A stretch of 64,000 bases of DNA from Linyphia triangularis. Its lineage: Eukaryota > Arthropoda > Arachnida > Araneae > Linyphiidae. A program made the position numbers and the translations under genes. The DNA lies in assembly GCA_963978545.1 (NCBI GenBank), contig OZ021733.1, forward strand, positions 34,515,424-34,579,423, read 5' to 3'. The notes under the pieces were generated by a model. That model saw nothing but the letters and a program-made list of their open reading frames with translations. It was not told where the DNA came from and ran no database searches. Below are positions 33,199-45,291 of the stretch, one piece after another; position 1 is the first letter of the stretch, and every line of letters begins with the position of its first letter.

Positions 33199-35895
33199 AG
33201 GTTATTCTCCGAAAAGACGTCAATTTTGGAGAATTTGCAAGTAAAAATAAATGTGCATAAAAAGTATTAATTTTTTTCAAGTATGAATAATATATTTGTC
33301 AAACTATGTTTGTGCCAATATCTGTCAAAAACTAATATTGTCTTTAAAAGATATTACACTTGCAGTATTGAGATTATACTTTATTAATAAAATAACAAAG
33401 CTCGTATACAGTATATTAGATGAATAGTTAAAAAATTTTAAATTCATTACCAGAACACATATCATAGAAAAAAATGACATATATCAAAGAGTAATGTATA
33501 ATAACATCGCTAATAAAAATATGTAAACCTTTCAAAGATTTTATAGAAATTATAAAAACAACATCATTTAACAATTGAAATATACAATTTACATTATCAC
33601 TTTTACACCGTACAAGGAATGTTTGGCCTTTTCCTTCTGAAAACTTAGAAATTAGGACTGTTTTTTTAAATATGCATGCAAATTAAATTTGTTTAAAAAT
33701 CTTAATGTTGTCATGTCTTGTAATATGTTAATCTAAGCATATTGTATACCGAAAACTATTACATTGGCAATACTGAATTGGTATTTTACAGTATGTAAAT
33801 CTGAACAGTGTAAAATTCATTTCTTTGTATATTTAAAAATTGTTCCCTTCATAACCTTAAAGCAAATTCATATGACACATTTAAGAAAATACACACTCGA
33901 GAATATGAACAACCGACACTAATCAGTTTCAGCGTATCCAAGAACTTTATACTATAAAAGTAATATTCTACGTTGATTAGCTGCACATTAATAGAAACAA
34001 AAAGAAAGACAATAGAAACGGTATTAACCATTATTTGAAATAATACAAATAAAATATTTAAAAAACACAAAATAGCATTATGCACTATTTATAACAATGT
34101 TTAAGAAATAATAAAAAGTTAGCACAAGGTTCCCACTCAAATCACAGAATGAAAATCAATGACTTTTAAGGACCTAATTAATGTTTTTAAGGACTTATGA
34201 AAATTCGCTTTCAGGCATCATATCGATATTTAAAATTTTAATTAAGTATATTCTACCAAAGAAGTTAAATTTGGTGGATGCGCAATACAAATACGTCTGA
34301 AAATTTTGATACGGTGCTAATAAGTGGCGGTCACGCGGGGATAGCAAGTCCGAGTTGTATTTTTATAAATTTTGCAGCTGGACAACATCTGTAAAAATTA
34401 AGGACTTTTAAGGACCTCTAAGCATTTTCAAGGACTTTTAAGCACCTCTAAGCATTTTCAAGCACTTTCAAGGCCTTGAAAACAAGTTCAAAAATATTAA
34501 GCACTTTTAATGACTTTCAATGAACGTGGGAACCCTGTTAGCAGTTGACTAATTGTAATACTTTCAACAGTTAATAGAAAGTAATTAAAAAAAAACACAA
34601 TTGTATAATACACTTAAAGAAACATTTCAAACAATCATCTTTTTGCCCTAATGGAGAAAGATTGATTTTTTTCCTGTGTTAACTAATGTTATTCAAAATT
34701 ACATAAATTTTTTGAAAATTTTAGAGCAAAAATTAAATTGCCTTAAAAAATCTTTATTTTTCAAGTAGTATTTGTCAAGCTATGCATTGATCATATAGGT
34801 CCAAAATTAGTAGAAAATATTTGATTACATTTAAAATACTGAATTCGCAATTTATTAATATATTTATCAGGGTTATAAACACATTAATATGAATAATTTT
34901 ACATTTTCATTTCTTTGTAAATTTAAAATTAACCCTAGAACAAGAAAATGCCACAGTATATCAACTCGGAAAAAACAACTAACATTAAATTGGTTCTGCG
35001 TACCTAAGAACTTCACAAAATGAAAGTTATATTCTTGGCTAATTAGTAGCAAATCAATACAAATGAAAAATATTTAAAAAACACAAAATTGACAATATGC
35101 ATTATTTACAACAATGTTTAAGAAATAATAAATAATCAGTAGTTGACAATATGTAATATTTTTAACATTTAATAGACACTAATAATAATTTAAAAAAAAA
35201 AAAAAACATAATTATATACAGTTGAAAGAAACATTTCAAACAATAATCTTGATGCCCAAATGGAGAATTTCTGTCCTTTTTCCTCAGTAAACTAATGCAA
35301 TTAGAAATTATATCATAGTTTGAAAATATGAATGCAAAAATTAATTTGCCTAAAATTTTACTTCTCAAACAGCATTTATCAAATTATGCATTGATTATAT
35401 AGACCCCAAATTAGTAGAAAATATTATATTATTACAGTTACAGAACTGAATTGGTAATGAAACAACTGACATTAAATTAGTTTTGCGTATCTAAGAACTT
35501 CATAAAATAAAATTAATTATTCACATTGATTAGTAGAAAATTAATATCAATTAAAATTAAATCAGTAAATATGATAATAGGTATTATTTGCGATAATACA
35601 AACAAAATAATATTCGTATACATTATAATAATTTGAATATTTTAACTTTTTAAAAATTTATTTGTAAACTTAATTCTTTCTTCATAACCATAGAAAAAGA
35701 AAATGTCACATTTCATAGAATAACCTTTAAACAACTGACAACAAATAGATGCTGCATATCTCCGACTTTAATAAAATAAAAGTAATTTTCCACTATGATT
35801 AATATGAATTAATATAAAAAAACATCAAAATTAATAATATGCATAATTTACAACAATGCATAAGAAACAATAAAGTTGCAGGTGACAATATATCG
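33199..35895. repeat. Diverged tandem array, unit about 600-750 bp
   Basis: A series of landmarks recurs in order: CAAACAATAATCTTGATGCCC, AGCTATGCATTGATCATATAG, GACATTAAATTAGTTTTGCG, TAAGAACTTCA and TTTAAGAAATAATAAA, then AGTTGACAATATGTAATA. Anchors of the last landmark lie near 34101, 35119 and 35861. Units are strongly diverged and of unequal length. The first unit is split by the hAT-like element at 34126-34536. The array ends close to the 3' end of the gene at 36105. No coding content. Confidence 0.65.
34126..34536. mobile_element. 411-bp hAT-like MITE with 8-bp target duplication
   Basis: The ends AAGGTTCCCAC and GTGGGAACCCT are inverted. The flanks GTTAGCAC (34118-34125) and GTTAGCAG (34537-34544) form an 8-bp duplication with one mismatch, the hAT pattern. 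Inside, AAGGACTTTTAAGGACCTC-like words recur. It shares both halves with the longer copy at 4163-5365. Confidence 0.85.
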
Positions 35896-35923
35896 TTCCA
35901 TTGCTGTTGACAAGTTTTGAAGC

Positions 35924-35929
35924 TTTATT
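35924..35929 (-). terminator. Candidate polyadenylation signal of the minus-strand gene
   Basis: AATAAA on the minus strand, about 175 bases after the stop at 36105. In such AT-rich DNA the hexamer is common, so this is only a candidate. Confidence 0.35.
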
Positions 35930-36104
35930 ATAAATTTCCAATTGAAGTAATATCATGTTTTAACATACCTAAATTTCCAATTGAAGTAATATCATGTTTT
36001 AATATACCTTTTCTTTTCTTTGCAATGTTACATAAAAGACGTGTAATGCCAATTATAGTCAATATGTAACATTTGATGAAAGTCCAGCAACATCTATATC
36101 AGAC

Positions 36105-36912
36105 TTAGCCACAGCATTTTCTAACTCGATTCCTGGAGGTTTTATCATCATGATTTTCAATTCTATCGGGTGAACTGGGTTCCAACTTGACTTTTGGATC
36201 ATTTGAGGAACTTGGACCTTTCGAGTTTGCATCCGATGCTTTACGCCCGTGGGTTAAATTGTCAGAACACAAATTTCTGAATACAAGAGACTTAATTTGA
36301 GAAGGATCAGCAACTCCAGTATAAATAACTGGCTTGTTGCATTCATCGATTATTTCCTGCAACGTTTTCTTAATCTCTGCAGAGTGATTACATTCAGCAC
36401 CAGCAACACAGTTAGAATGGTCCCAGTTCTCCACGAAAAAGGAAGTCGGAATAGGAAATTCATAGTTCATTAGTCCTGCATAACTCAAATCTGAGGCATA
36501 ATTAGTATAAACACTACTTATAATTCTAGTATGAAATGCCGGCTTCCTACATCCTTTAGTTACTGTTAGAACATTGTCTTTAATTTCATCCACTATTGAG
36601 TACGTTATATCTCCGGAAACTAGTAATCTTTTGTTAGTTTCATTTTCAGACGATATTTGTTCACCTACTTCTACCACTGATTCCATAAGAACCAACGGCT
36701 TCACATCCATAACGCTACGTTCAAATTCGTATGATACGTCTCTTGATTCACATTCTGGAGAGTGTTCTATAGTTATTATAGATTCCACAAATGTACGTTC
36801 GTTTGAAAATGATCCACCACTTATTTCTTCAAAATCGTATTGATACACATCCTCTGAACTTTTAAATTTCTTATACACATGACGACATTTATCCATCTTG
36901 TTTGAAAGCTAT
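36105..36912 (-). CDS. Terminal coding exon of an unrecognised 263-residue protein
   Basis: The minus-strand ATG at 36896 is in a good context (CAAG before, G after) and opens 263 codons to TGA at 36107-36105, by far the longest non-transposon frame here. A strong splice acceptor (TTCATTTTCAG) ends at 36913, so this is probably the second or later exon, with the coding sequence starting 16 bases in; an alternative start in an earlier exon is not excluded. The protein is acidic and serine-rich, without signal peptide or membrane segment. Two related blocks are visible: EIKDNVLTVTKGCRKPAFHT near residues 107-126, and EIKKTLQEIIDECNKPVIYT about 65 residues later. The C-terminal tail is charged, with VKLEPSSPD (a sumoylation-like VKLE) and an RVRKCCG end. 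No family is recognised. The absence of stops and ordinary codon use favour a real gene. Confidence 0.65.
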
Positions 36913-39700
36913 CTGAAAATGAATTAAAGTTCAAATATAATTCAACTTTATTTCACATATAGAAAAATGCATTTAAATAAAAATAACCTTTCAACAAACT
37001 CCCATTTTAAAATAAGATTATATAGTGCAATGGCTATGAGTGCCAAAGGGATTCTCTTTGGAAAAAGGGTGAACACTTCCATGTTACTGTTCATTAAGTT
37101 GGAATAAGATGGGAGTCACCTAACAAAAACACGAATTTCAACACATAAAAGACAAAGATTTAAATAAATGAAATTTTTTTCAAGAAAAGCACACTCTCTG
37201 CATTTAAGAAATAATCGTTTATTTCAGAAACCCTATAATTAGTAACTTTTTATATAAAAAAAAATTGAGCTTTTCAGTAATAATCGATTCCTCAGGAGTC
37301 GACGAAGAGGAACCACAAATGGCGTTTCGAGGCAGAGGAAGTATCATTCATTCTATAAATTGTTCTGTGTGGCAAGAGCTTTGGCCTCGCAAGTTGATTG
37401 CATTTTGGAATCCATTATAATCTGTAGGAATACTGATCAGCCATTACTATCTGTAGTCATTGACTCCTTGAGTGTAGTAACTTAATATTTCAAAAATTCC
37501 ACTCGTCAGGAACAATTTTTAATGATTTCTCAATAATAGCTGTCAGAAGACTATTGGGCAATTCCGTGGTAACTGGTCCAGCTCATCTCAAAAATTAGTT
37601 TTGGAATAATGGAAAAAAAAATCAAGTGACATCTTACTCAATATAAACGATATTTTGATATCTAATGGGTATTTTCTTTATAAGTAACTTGTTTATATGA
37701 TTTTTTTTTTTTACTTTTAATGTAAAATTTAGATATTGATTTAGATTAGATTTTGCGGAGAGGACACTGCTGTGATATGGATTTTTCTATTTTAAAGGAT
37801 ATTTTACTTGTAATTTAAAACTCAATCATAAGCAAAATTTTTACTGCATGAAACTCAATATATTTGGGTTAAAATATTATAACTAAACTCCAAAAAATAT
37901 TTTTTAAAAAATGCATTTGTTAAAAGTATGGTGTCCCCTCTACTACATTTTTTAATAAATTTTTTTTACTTTGAAGTATGTTGAGTTTTATCATGCAAAT
38001 TTTTGCTTGAAATAATTTCTAATTAATTAAATATTAGTTTTCAAAAATTGTTACGGAGGAAACATTTTATGTTGCGGAGGGGACATATTATTTATTTCTG
38101 ATATGTGCATTCCTAAACCCACTAGCAAAGTGGAATTTTTAATTTTAAATGTGTTCAATAGATAATAGCTACCGAGGGAAACCTTTTCTTTACACACTAC
38201 GTCACGGTAGCTGGGCTGATAAGCGCATGTGTATGTAATCAATTCAAATTTGAAATGGGAATGAAATATCATTTACAATGACATTATCGAGCCATTTAAG
38301 CTGAGCAAAAGTGGATGTTCCATTGGCTACGTGGCAACCATCAGTTGCTAAATGTGCATTTCAGTCAGTATTTTTACGCAGATAAAAGTTTTCAATTAAA
38401 TAAGAACAGATTACAAAAACTGTTCTTACGGATAGCATTTTCTTCCGGCGTTCACGGCAAATTCCACAAATTCATCCTTGTCAAGTAAAGTAAATAAAGG
38501 CGAAATTATTTGATATTTGAGAATATAATAGTGTATGTTGTTGAGCCTAGCACGGCAAAAGATAAAACATTGGAACCAAAAAGATAGGTAAAAATAACCG
38601 CGTTTGCCATGAAAAATAACAATCACGCATGCGCGACAATCGTTTTAAGACTAACATAGTGACAGCTAAAATTAACACCGATTGCGATAGTGTTCGCTCC
38701 CCCCCCCCCCCCCTCTTAAAAAATCCCCTTTTTGACAAAACTGCGCTAGTACCTTAGCGCCGATTTTGTTTTCGTCCTACAATCGGGCAGCATCTAGTTT
38801 CTTAGAAAAAGTCGCTTTAGCCCAAAATTAGTTGAAGGTTTAACATAAAATAGTCGCTTTGGGCTCCTTGGCTACTAAAATAGTCTCTTTAGTAGCCTTT
38901 TTAGTCACCAATGGAAGCCCTGCGTTAGTATAAAGACTCATAGATTGTGCTGTTTTGTGCTTCCTCTGGTCTTTCTTTTAATTAAGTAAATAAAGTACTG
39001 CATTTCTTACAGGTGATAAGGGTTCAAATCTGCTATTTTTCTGATTGTTATACCACGCGACGAAGAGTAAACCGCAACCCGAAAGCTATTACTGTGAAAT
39101 GAACTAGGGGTGTGGAACATCGCACAACTGTCAATTACACTATAATACTGACGTGGATTTGTGTCATTCACCATTTTTATATTTTCATCATTCATTTAGC
39201 AAAAATGGCCAGTTTGGCGATATTTTTTGCCATAATTCTAGAATGGGAATTAAAAAAAAAAAAACTGCCAAAATGATGATTTGGGCGATATACTTTTCGG
39301 TAATCATTAAATTATCCTTTCTTATAAGTGAAACTGAGGAGAGATTAAAAAACGATCGTTGTGGAGGCATGCTCAAGGAAAGATAACTCTTGTGTTAAAG
39401 GCATTCGTTTTTCAACTTTTAAGCCATTAAAGCTTTTTTACGGGAATTTCGAAGGTGGGGATGTTTAGAATACCTTAAGAGGCATTACCACAGTGAATTT
39501 GAACAAGATTGTTAGAGCCATTTTTTAGCAATTGCTGAAAAACACGAATTTTTCAATGGCAGCTACCTTATGCGCATGCGTGGTTTTGACGAAAACCTCC
39601 ATGGTATGTACAACCTGCACACCAAATTTAAAAATCATATGTCAGTTTGTTCGGGAGTTATGCTGACCACGAACACACAGGCAAACATTTTCTCTAGATC
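36913..39700. other. Sequence upstream of the minus-strand gene, no confirmed exon
   Basis: This should contain the upstream intron and possibly a 5' exon of the minus-strand gene, but none can be called. Poly(C) runs at 38699-38713. A transposon-end-like word AACTAGGGGTGTGGAACATC lies at about 39102-39121 (compare the right end of the window). 38820-38900 carries repeated AGTCGCTTT/AGTCTCTTT words. Confidence 0.45.
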
Positions 39701-39744
39701 ACTTTTTTGAAATCAGGATGTTCCAAAACGTGGAGAAATGCGAA

Positions 39745-39776
<32 letters not shown>

Positions 39777-40479
39777 AAAAAAAGGGGGGGGGGGGGGCGA
39801 TTTTTTTTGTTGTTGATCGAATACTATACTTTCATTACCCTATGTATATATGGGTAATTGAAAGTAATTATAAAATTGTAGAAAAAGTGAAAAATCTCGG
39901 GAAAAAAAAAGCGGAAATTGAAGCGGAAGATTTCCACCTGTTTTTCAGGCAATTTGCTTTCAGCGAGTGCTTTTCACACATTTTTACAAGAAAATGTCAT
40001 ATGAACTATTAAATTTTCAGAACGCAGTTGTGCGTTCTGAAAAAAATTATTGAACTTCTTAGAAGAAAACTTGAATCTGAAAGAAATTCCCTAACTTTTC
40101 CAGTAAATATCAAATTTTTTAGTTCCTATGACATTTTCTAGGCATTTCCCCTGACACTTTAAGATTTTCCGTGTTTTCCAGGTGCGTGGCCACCCTGGTC
40201 ATTGTTAATACGCATTTTAAATTTGTTTGAATCCGCAACAAAAATTCTGTAATTGTTTATAATTCATTCGACAATAGTAAGTAGTTATTGAAGATTAGAG
40301 ATTTTGAGCAAATTTGAATTAAAATAATGAATTTAATTAAAAATAGTCGACAAAGAAGAAAAACTTAAACAAATCCGGTTTTAACTTTTGTTTAACAAAA
40401 AATTATTTGGCTGTGAATTTATCAAGGATTTTTCGCAACCGAAAAAAGTTTTGGAAAGTAGGCTTAAAGGTTGATACAA
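39701..40479. other. Intergenic, homopolymer-rich, with a small perfect hairpin
   Basis: About 40 bases of near-pure A (from about 39743) run into 14 G (39784-39797). 40014-40043 is a hairpin with 13-bp perfect arms (TTTTCAGAACGCA, loop GTTG). 40137-40195 (GACATTTTCTAGGCATTTCCC.. GTGGCCACCCTGG) resembles the right end of the element at 60043-61458. Confidence 0.5.
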
Positions 40480-41575
40480 TTTTCCTTTTTATCAAAATTC
40501 AATTTACTTTTCCTCAAACGAAGAACAGGGAATCCACAAACTTGCCAGATAACAAAATGAATATTTATCGGCCAATAATAACCAGTTAATAAATTCATGC
40601 AAATAATAATAATAAAAAACATTTGCCATTGAACAAGAAATTTTAGCATCTGAAAATAAAGGTGTTAAAAACAGTGTCACTTCCCTTTCAATAAAAAATC
40701 AATTTGGACATAACACAGAATGCAAAAATTTGCAGTAACATATTTATGAACGAACAACGAAAACCATTTAGAGTACTAAGAAAATCAAACAAATCATGAG
40801 TCTATATACTACATCGATTTAAGTTCTGTTTGTATCATCGGCTTAGCATTTTAATTCAATAAATCCTGCAAATAATAATAATAAAAAAAAATTGTCATTG
40901 AACAAGAAATTTTAGCATCCGAAAATAAAGGTGTTAAAAAAAGTGTCACTTCCCTTTCAATAAAAAATCAATTTGGACATAACACAGAATGCAAAAATTT
41001 GCAGTAACATATTTATGAATGAACAACGAAAACCATTTAGAGTACTAAAAAATCAAACACATCATGAGTCTATATACTACATCGATTTAAGTTCTGTTTG
41101 TATCATCGGCTTAGCATTTTAATTCAATAAATCCTGCAAATAATAATAATAAAAAAAAATTGTCATTGAACAAGAAATTTTAGCATCCGAAAATAAAGGT
41201 GTTAAAAAAAGTGTCACTTCCCTTTCAATAAAAAATCAATTTGGACATAACACAGAATGCAAAAATTTGCAGTAACATATTTATGAACGAACAACGAAAA
41301 CCATTTAGAGTACTTAAAAAATCAAACACATCATGAGTCTATATACTACATCGATTTAAGTTCTGTTTGTATCATCGGCTTAGCATTTTAATTCAAGCAA
41401 AAAGAAAACGACGGTAAAATGAACAAGCATTTCATTAAGTGTAAAAAAAAAAAAAAAAAAAAAAAAACATTCGTAAGGTATACGAAATGATTTTTTCATT
41501 ACCCCTCCGATCAAAAACCAATTTGTGTTTCCTTTCAACACGGAACACAGAATCCAAAAACTTGCGAGATAAGAA
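40480..41575 (+). repeat. Amplified upstream module of the SLC10-like promoter
   Basis: 40588-41396 is a tandem array of three near-identical units of 268-269 bp (the word AAAGGTGTT recurs at 40658, 40927 and 41195). Each unit carries AACACAGAATGCAAAAATTTGC. A diverged version (ACAGGGAATCCACAAACTTGCC at about 40525) lies just before the array. Another (AACACAGAATCCAAAAACTTGC at about 41544) lies in the unique sequence 130 bp upstream of the TATA-like box. So the same short module occurs five times in 1.1 kb upstream of the gene. A role as a regulatory cassette is inference. Confidence 0.7.
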
Positions 41576-41675
41576 CAGGCTTCTGCGATTGGCGAAAAAG
41601 AAAAAAAAGAAGAAAAAAGTGAGCGAAAAACCGAAACGCCGGACATTCTCCGTTGCGTTGCGCAAGTTGCGCTCG

Positions 41676-41711
41676 CATAAAAGCGCTCTCCGTGTTCCGT
41701 CCCTGATCAGT
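41676..41711 (+). promoter_or_regulatory. Core promoter of the SLC10-like gene: TATA-like box and initiator
   Basis: CATAAAAG at 41676-41683 lies 32 bases before the A of TCAGT (41707-41711), the arthropod initiator consensus. This is the normal TATA-to-start spacing. It predicts transcription from about 41709 and a leader of only about 11 bases before the ATG at 41720. The surrounding 80 bp are markedly GC-richer than the window. Confidence 0.6.
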
Positions 41712-41719
41712 ATTCCATC

Positions 41720-41863
41720 ATGGAGACATACCTGAACAGCAGCGAAAACGCGACTGCCGGCGTTGTGCAAGCGCCCGTCCTCAAAACAGCCCATGATATA
41801 CTCATAGTGGTGCTATTGGTAGCGGTCATGTTTGCTATGGGGTGTCATATTACGTGGGAACAA
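41720..41863 (+). CDS. SLC10-type sodium/bile-acid symporter family, first coding exon
   Basis: The exon encodes 48 residues. The N-terminus METYLNSSENATAG has two N-glycosylation sequons (N6 and N10), fitting an extracellular N-terminus. Then comes a hydrophobic helix (about residues 25-43, ILIVVLLVAVMFAMGCHI) followed by TWEQ. The VMFAMGC block with a following short amphipathic run is the first transmembrane segment of SLC10 carriers, plasma-membrane symporters that move bile acids or other organic anions with sodium. The exon ends in phase 0 at CAA followed by GTAAGT, a perfect donor. A TATA-like box and initiator precede it. No continuation is seen in the remaining 22 kb, so the product is partial here. 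Family assignment rests on one segment; another multi-pass carrier is possible but less likely. Confidence 0.72.
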
Positions 41864-43756
41864 GTAAGTCAAGTTTTTTTTAATAATTATTTAGTTTTAA
41901 ACAATTAGAGGACATAAACATTTAGAAAATAGTTCGAAATTTCGATTTTTATCAAGCCCTGTTATGTGCCATTACTTTTTGCTTGACAGCGTTTGGTTTT
42001 TTAAAGGTTTTGTATTATGATGATATATAGATATTCTGTCAATAGCTTTATTTTTATTGCTGAATAAAGTTTTTTCCCCAAGAAAAAATTTCTTGATTGC
42101 ACTGTGCAGTATATAAAGCTCTAAAGTCCCCCTTTCCCCACACATTTCATTAGTATCATAGAGCAATTTATTGGAAGTATATTAGATATTTAAAAGATTT
42201 ATTAGTTGATTTTAAGTAATACCCTGATTAAATATATTTATGGAAAAACCAGGGGAAATATTTTGGGTTGATATTACCCAGTTTTATTTATGATTCACAA
42301 AAACATTTCTATCAATATTTATTTGTCACATTTTATCTGGAAAAGTATATTAGCGTGCCCATTTTCAAATTAATTTTAATCAAATCGTAATTTTCACGAG
42401 ATCAATTTTATGGAAAGCTCATTTGAATGAAATTATAAGGGAAAAGTTTAGAGTTGAATTGACATTATTTTACCGAAGACGCAGAAATATAAAGAATCAA
42501 TTTCATAATAAGCAATTGAAAGAAAATTCTAGCAATTTTAATTCATCGTGTGTATTAGAATACACAGAATGCAGTGCCATCGTGTGTATTAGAATACTTT
42601 ACACATTAGAATACAGTATATATTTTATTTGAGAAAATTTTAAATAATGACTTAGATTAAATATCCCTGAAAAATGTTTGCACCGAACCAATCAACTTTG
42701 AAACAACAAGGAAAAAGATAAGACTTTTAATCTTAACACTGAAAGTATCTGTTTTACACAAAGAAAAAAAAATGGCAGTCCTATTTAATTAGTCACTGAA
42801 AAACAACATCAAAATGTACTAACACAACTAGGGCAGTTGAATCGTGTTTAATTCTCCTTAACGCTTTCAGATTTAACCACAATATTGCTTTCTGACATTT
42901 TATTTGAACTTTATGGCAAGAATTTAGACCGATTCTTGAAGTGAAATTTAACTTACAGAAAACAAATTACTTAGTGGGAAAACTTGTAAGAGCGACAACT
43001 TTTCTTACATAAAACTAAATTTAAACCAGTTGAAAAACTGATTGAAAAAGTTTTATAATTATTTAATTTATACTTAAAGTTGAGATGCAACCCAATACTT
43101 CCGCAAGGACTTAATTCAGTTTTGATAAGGTTACATAGCTTCTTGAAATTCTGTGCACATTTGTGTGCGGCGTTCTTTTCTGTTTGGCAGAATGTTCTAA
43201 AGAAATTAGGACCTATTATACACGAAAATTCACGTTGTATTTAAAATAAATAATTAATTTTATTGATTAAATAATGTAATATAATATTTCGTTTACGATT
43301 TTATAATTGAATCCATTTAGGGGACACAGTACCGTAAAATTATCCAAATTTTCAATTTTGTTTTTATTTGCTATAATTATAGTTAGGAATCTTCTAAATA
43401 CACATGAAAAATATTAAAACTGCATCTACGTTTTTTAAAGAGTTGTTTGACATTTTATGCTAGATGACAGGAGAAAAAACGTAAACAAACGCCGCACGTC
43501 ATCTGATATCCTTTGGACAATAGATTCATTTACAGCTATTGCCAGTAGCTTTAATTTGAAGTGAAGTGATTTAACTTGAATTGCTTCAAATGCTTTTACT
43601 TGTTTACATTCCAAAAACGTGCTTTTTTCCTCGAGGTTCTTTTAAATTACTTTGATCACTTTACGATTTACTGCTTCCATTTTCGTGCCAACTAGTAATT
43701 TATCTTAATAAGTATTACTTTTTAGTTTAATTTTTATCTGCATTAATAATTGTTAA
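41864..43756 (+). other. Start of the long first intron of the SLC10-like gene
   Basis: GTAAGT opens the intron. No acceptor followed by a recognisable SLC10 continuation is visible anywhere up to 64000, so intron 1 is inferred to exceed 22 kb. This first part is AT-rich and without recognised elements. Confidence 0.5.
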
Positions 43757-44206
43757 CCCTTAAATGCATAGCGATGTAGATCAGCATCTATGTTTAAAAC
43801 CTCATATCTCATAATGTAGCAACCTTTGCATAGTGGTTTTAATTTTACCGAAACTATTTTATCGTTTCCGAAAGCAACTAGAATCTTCTTGGCAGTTAAT
43901 TTCTTTATCTGTGACAATTTCATTTCGGCGGGAGTTACGAATTACGATAGTTTATATAAAAGTAATAAAACACTCAGGAAAAGTTGTTTTCGGATAGAAA
44001 CAAGGTAGTAATAACGAATAGTATTTATGTTTTTGCATATACTGATAAATTTATGCAAGAAAAATGTAGCTTTTTTGTGGTGTAAAAATACATCAATATA
44101 CAAAGTTCTTATGTTGTTTTTTTTTTTTTTGGCAGTTTTTCAATTAACTTCACATGTTTTCGGGTTGATTTTACTATTTAAAAATAAAAATTCGGGCGTT
44201 TAAGGG
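43757..44206. mobile_element. 450-bp piggyBac-type MITE
   Basis: TTAA flanks both sides (43753-43756 and 44207-44210), and the ends CCCTTAAATGC and GGGCGTTTAAGGG are inverted, both features of piggyBac elements. A palindrome GATGTAGATCAGCATC lies near the left end, as is common in piggyBac subterminal regions. The 60-codon frame inside is not transposase. Confidence 0.85.
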
Positions 44207-44210
44207 TTAA

Positions 44211-45291
44211 AAATCTTAAGAAAAAACCAAAACAAAAACGCTCGCTGTTTGCCGGGAAGCAGAATTCTATAAATAGATGGTCAAGATGATATTAGTTTCG
44301 GATTCAAATATCGATACTAATGCAAGATTTTCTTCAGTGTCAAACAGCTTTAATGAGACATTAAAATCTGATTGTGATACCGTGTAATGTGATCCGGTTA
44401 AATCTCTCAATTATGCCGTAGTTGATGTTGAAATGCTAGTAAAACTTTTCAGCAATCAACTATGCAACACCTATAAATCCACTGAATTACGTGTAGCGTT
44501 GAGCAGAAAATTTGGTATTTGCCATGAACTGAAGGTCACTTGTGAGTTTTGTGACATCTTCAGTAAATGTGTATAATGTGACTCTTGATAGCCATAAATG
44601 CTGAATACGTAACTTGTTCAAATGCGGACCCTTTGTAAAATGTCAAGTAGTAAAATACTCAATTCCAATATCTTTACCATTTAACTTTATGTATCAATTA
44701 TATAAAAATTAGTTAAAAACATTTTGAAAAATGCTTTGTAACAATGCTATCTATAACATATTTAAATTTGATAACTGTATATGGGTCTTAAATTATTTTT
44801 TTCAAGAAATGAAAACTTTAAATCGAGTTTTCTCACTGTTTGTTTTTTCTTGTTATTAGGTTTTTCGAAACGCTAAACTTTTTTTCTAATTAATGGAGAA
44901 AACTGAAACTTGTAAAAGCATTTTGTAGTTTTCAATTTTTTAACGCTCAAGTTCAATGATTGCAGATTTATAGATTTTTTTGTGTCATTATGAATAAACA
45001 TTTATATTATAATTAATAACTATGAGTAATCCAGATTTTAATGCCAATTCTTATAATGTAATATAGTTCAAAGATTTTTTTTTTGAAAAAATTTTAGTAC
45101 TTAAAAAAGTTTTCGTTTTAAAAAATATGAAATTTTTAAAAAAATGAAAAGATTTTTTTTTTTTTTTGTAAAATATTGTTCTTTCATATAAATTCAATAA
45201 TAGAAATAAAAGTTTAGGTGGTACTATGTCCCATTAAGGTGTTTTATTTTAAAAATTTCTTAACAACTCGCCCGATTTTCATGTGACGGCC
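44211..45291. other. Intronic AT-rich sequence
   Basis: No recognised gene or element; poly(A)/(T) tracts are frequent. Confidence 0.5.
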
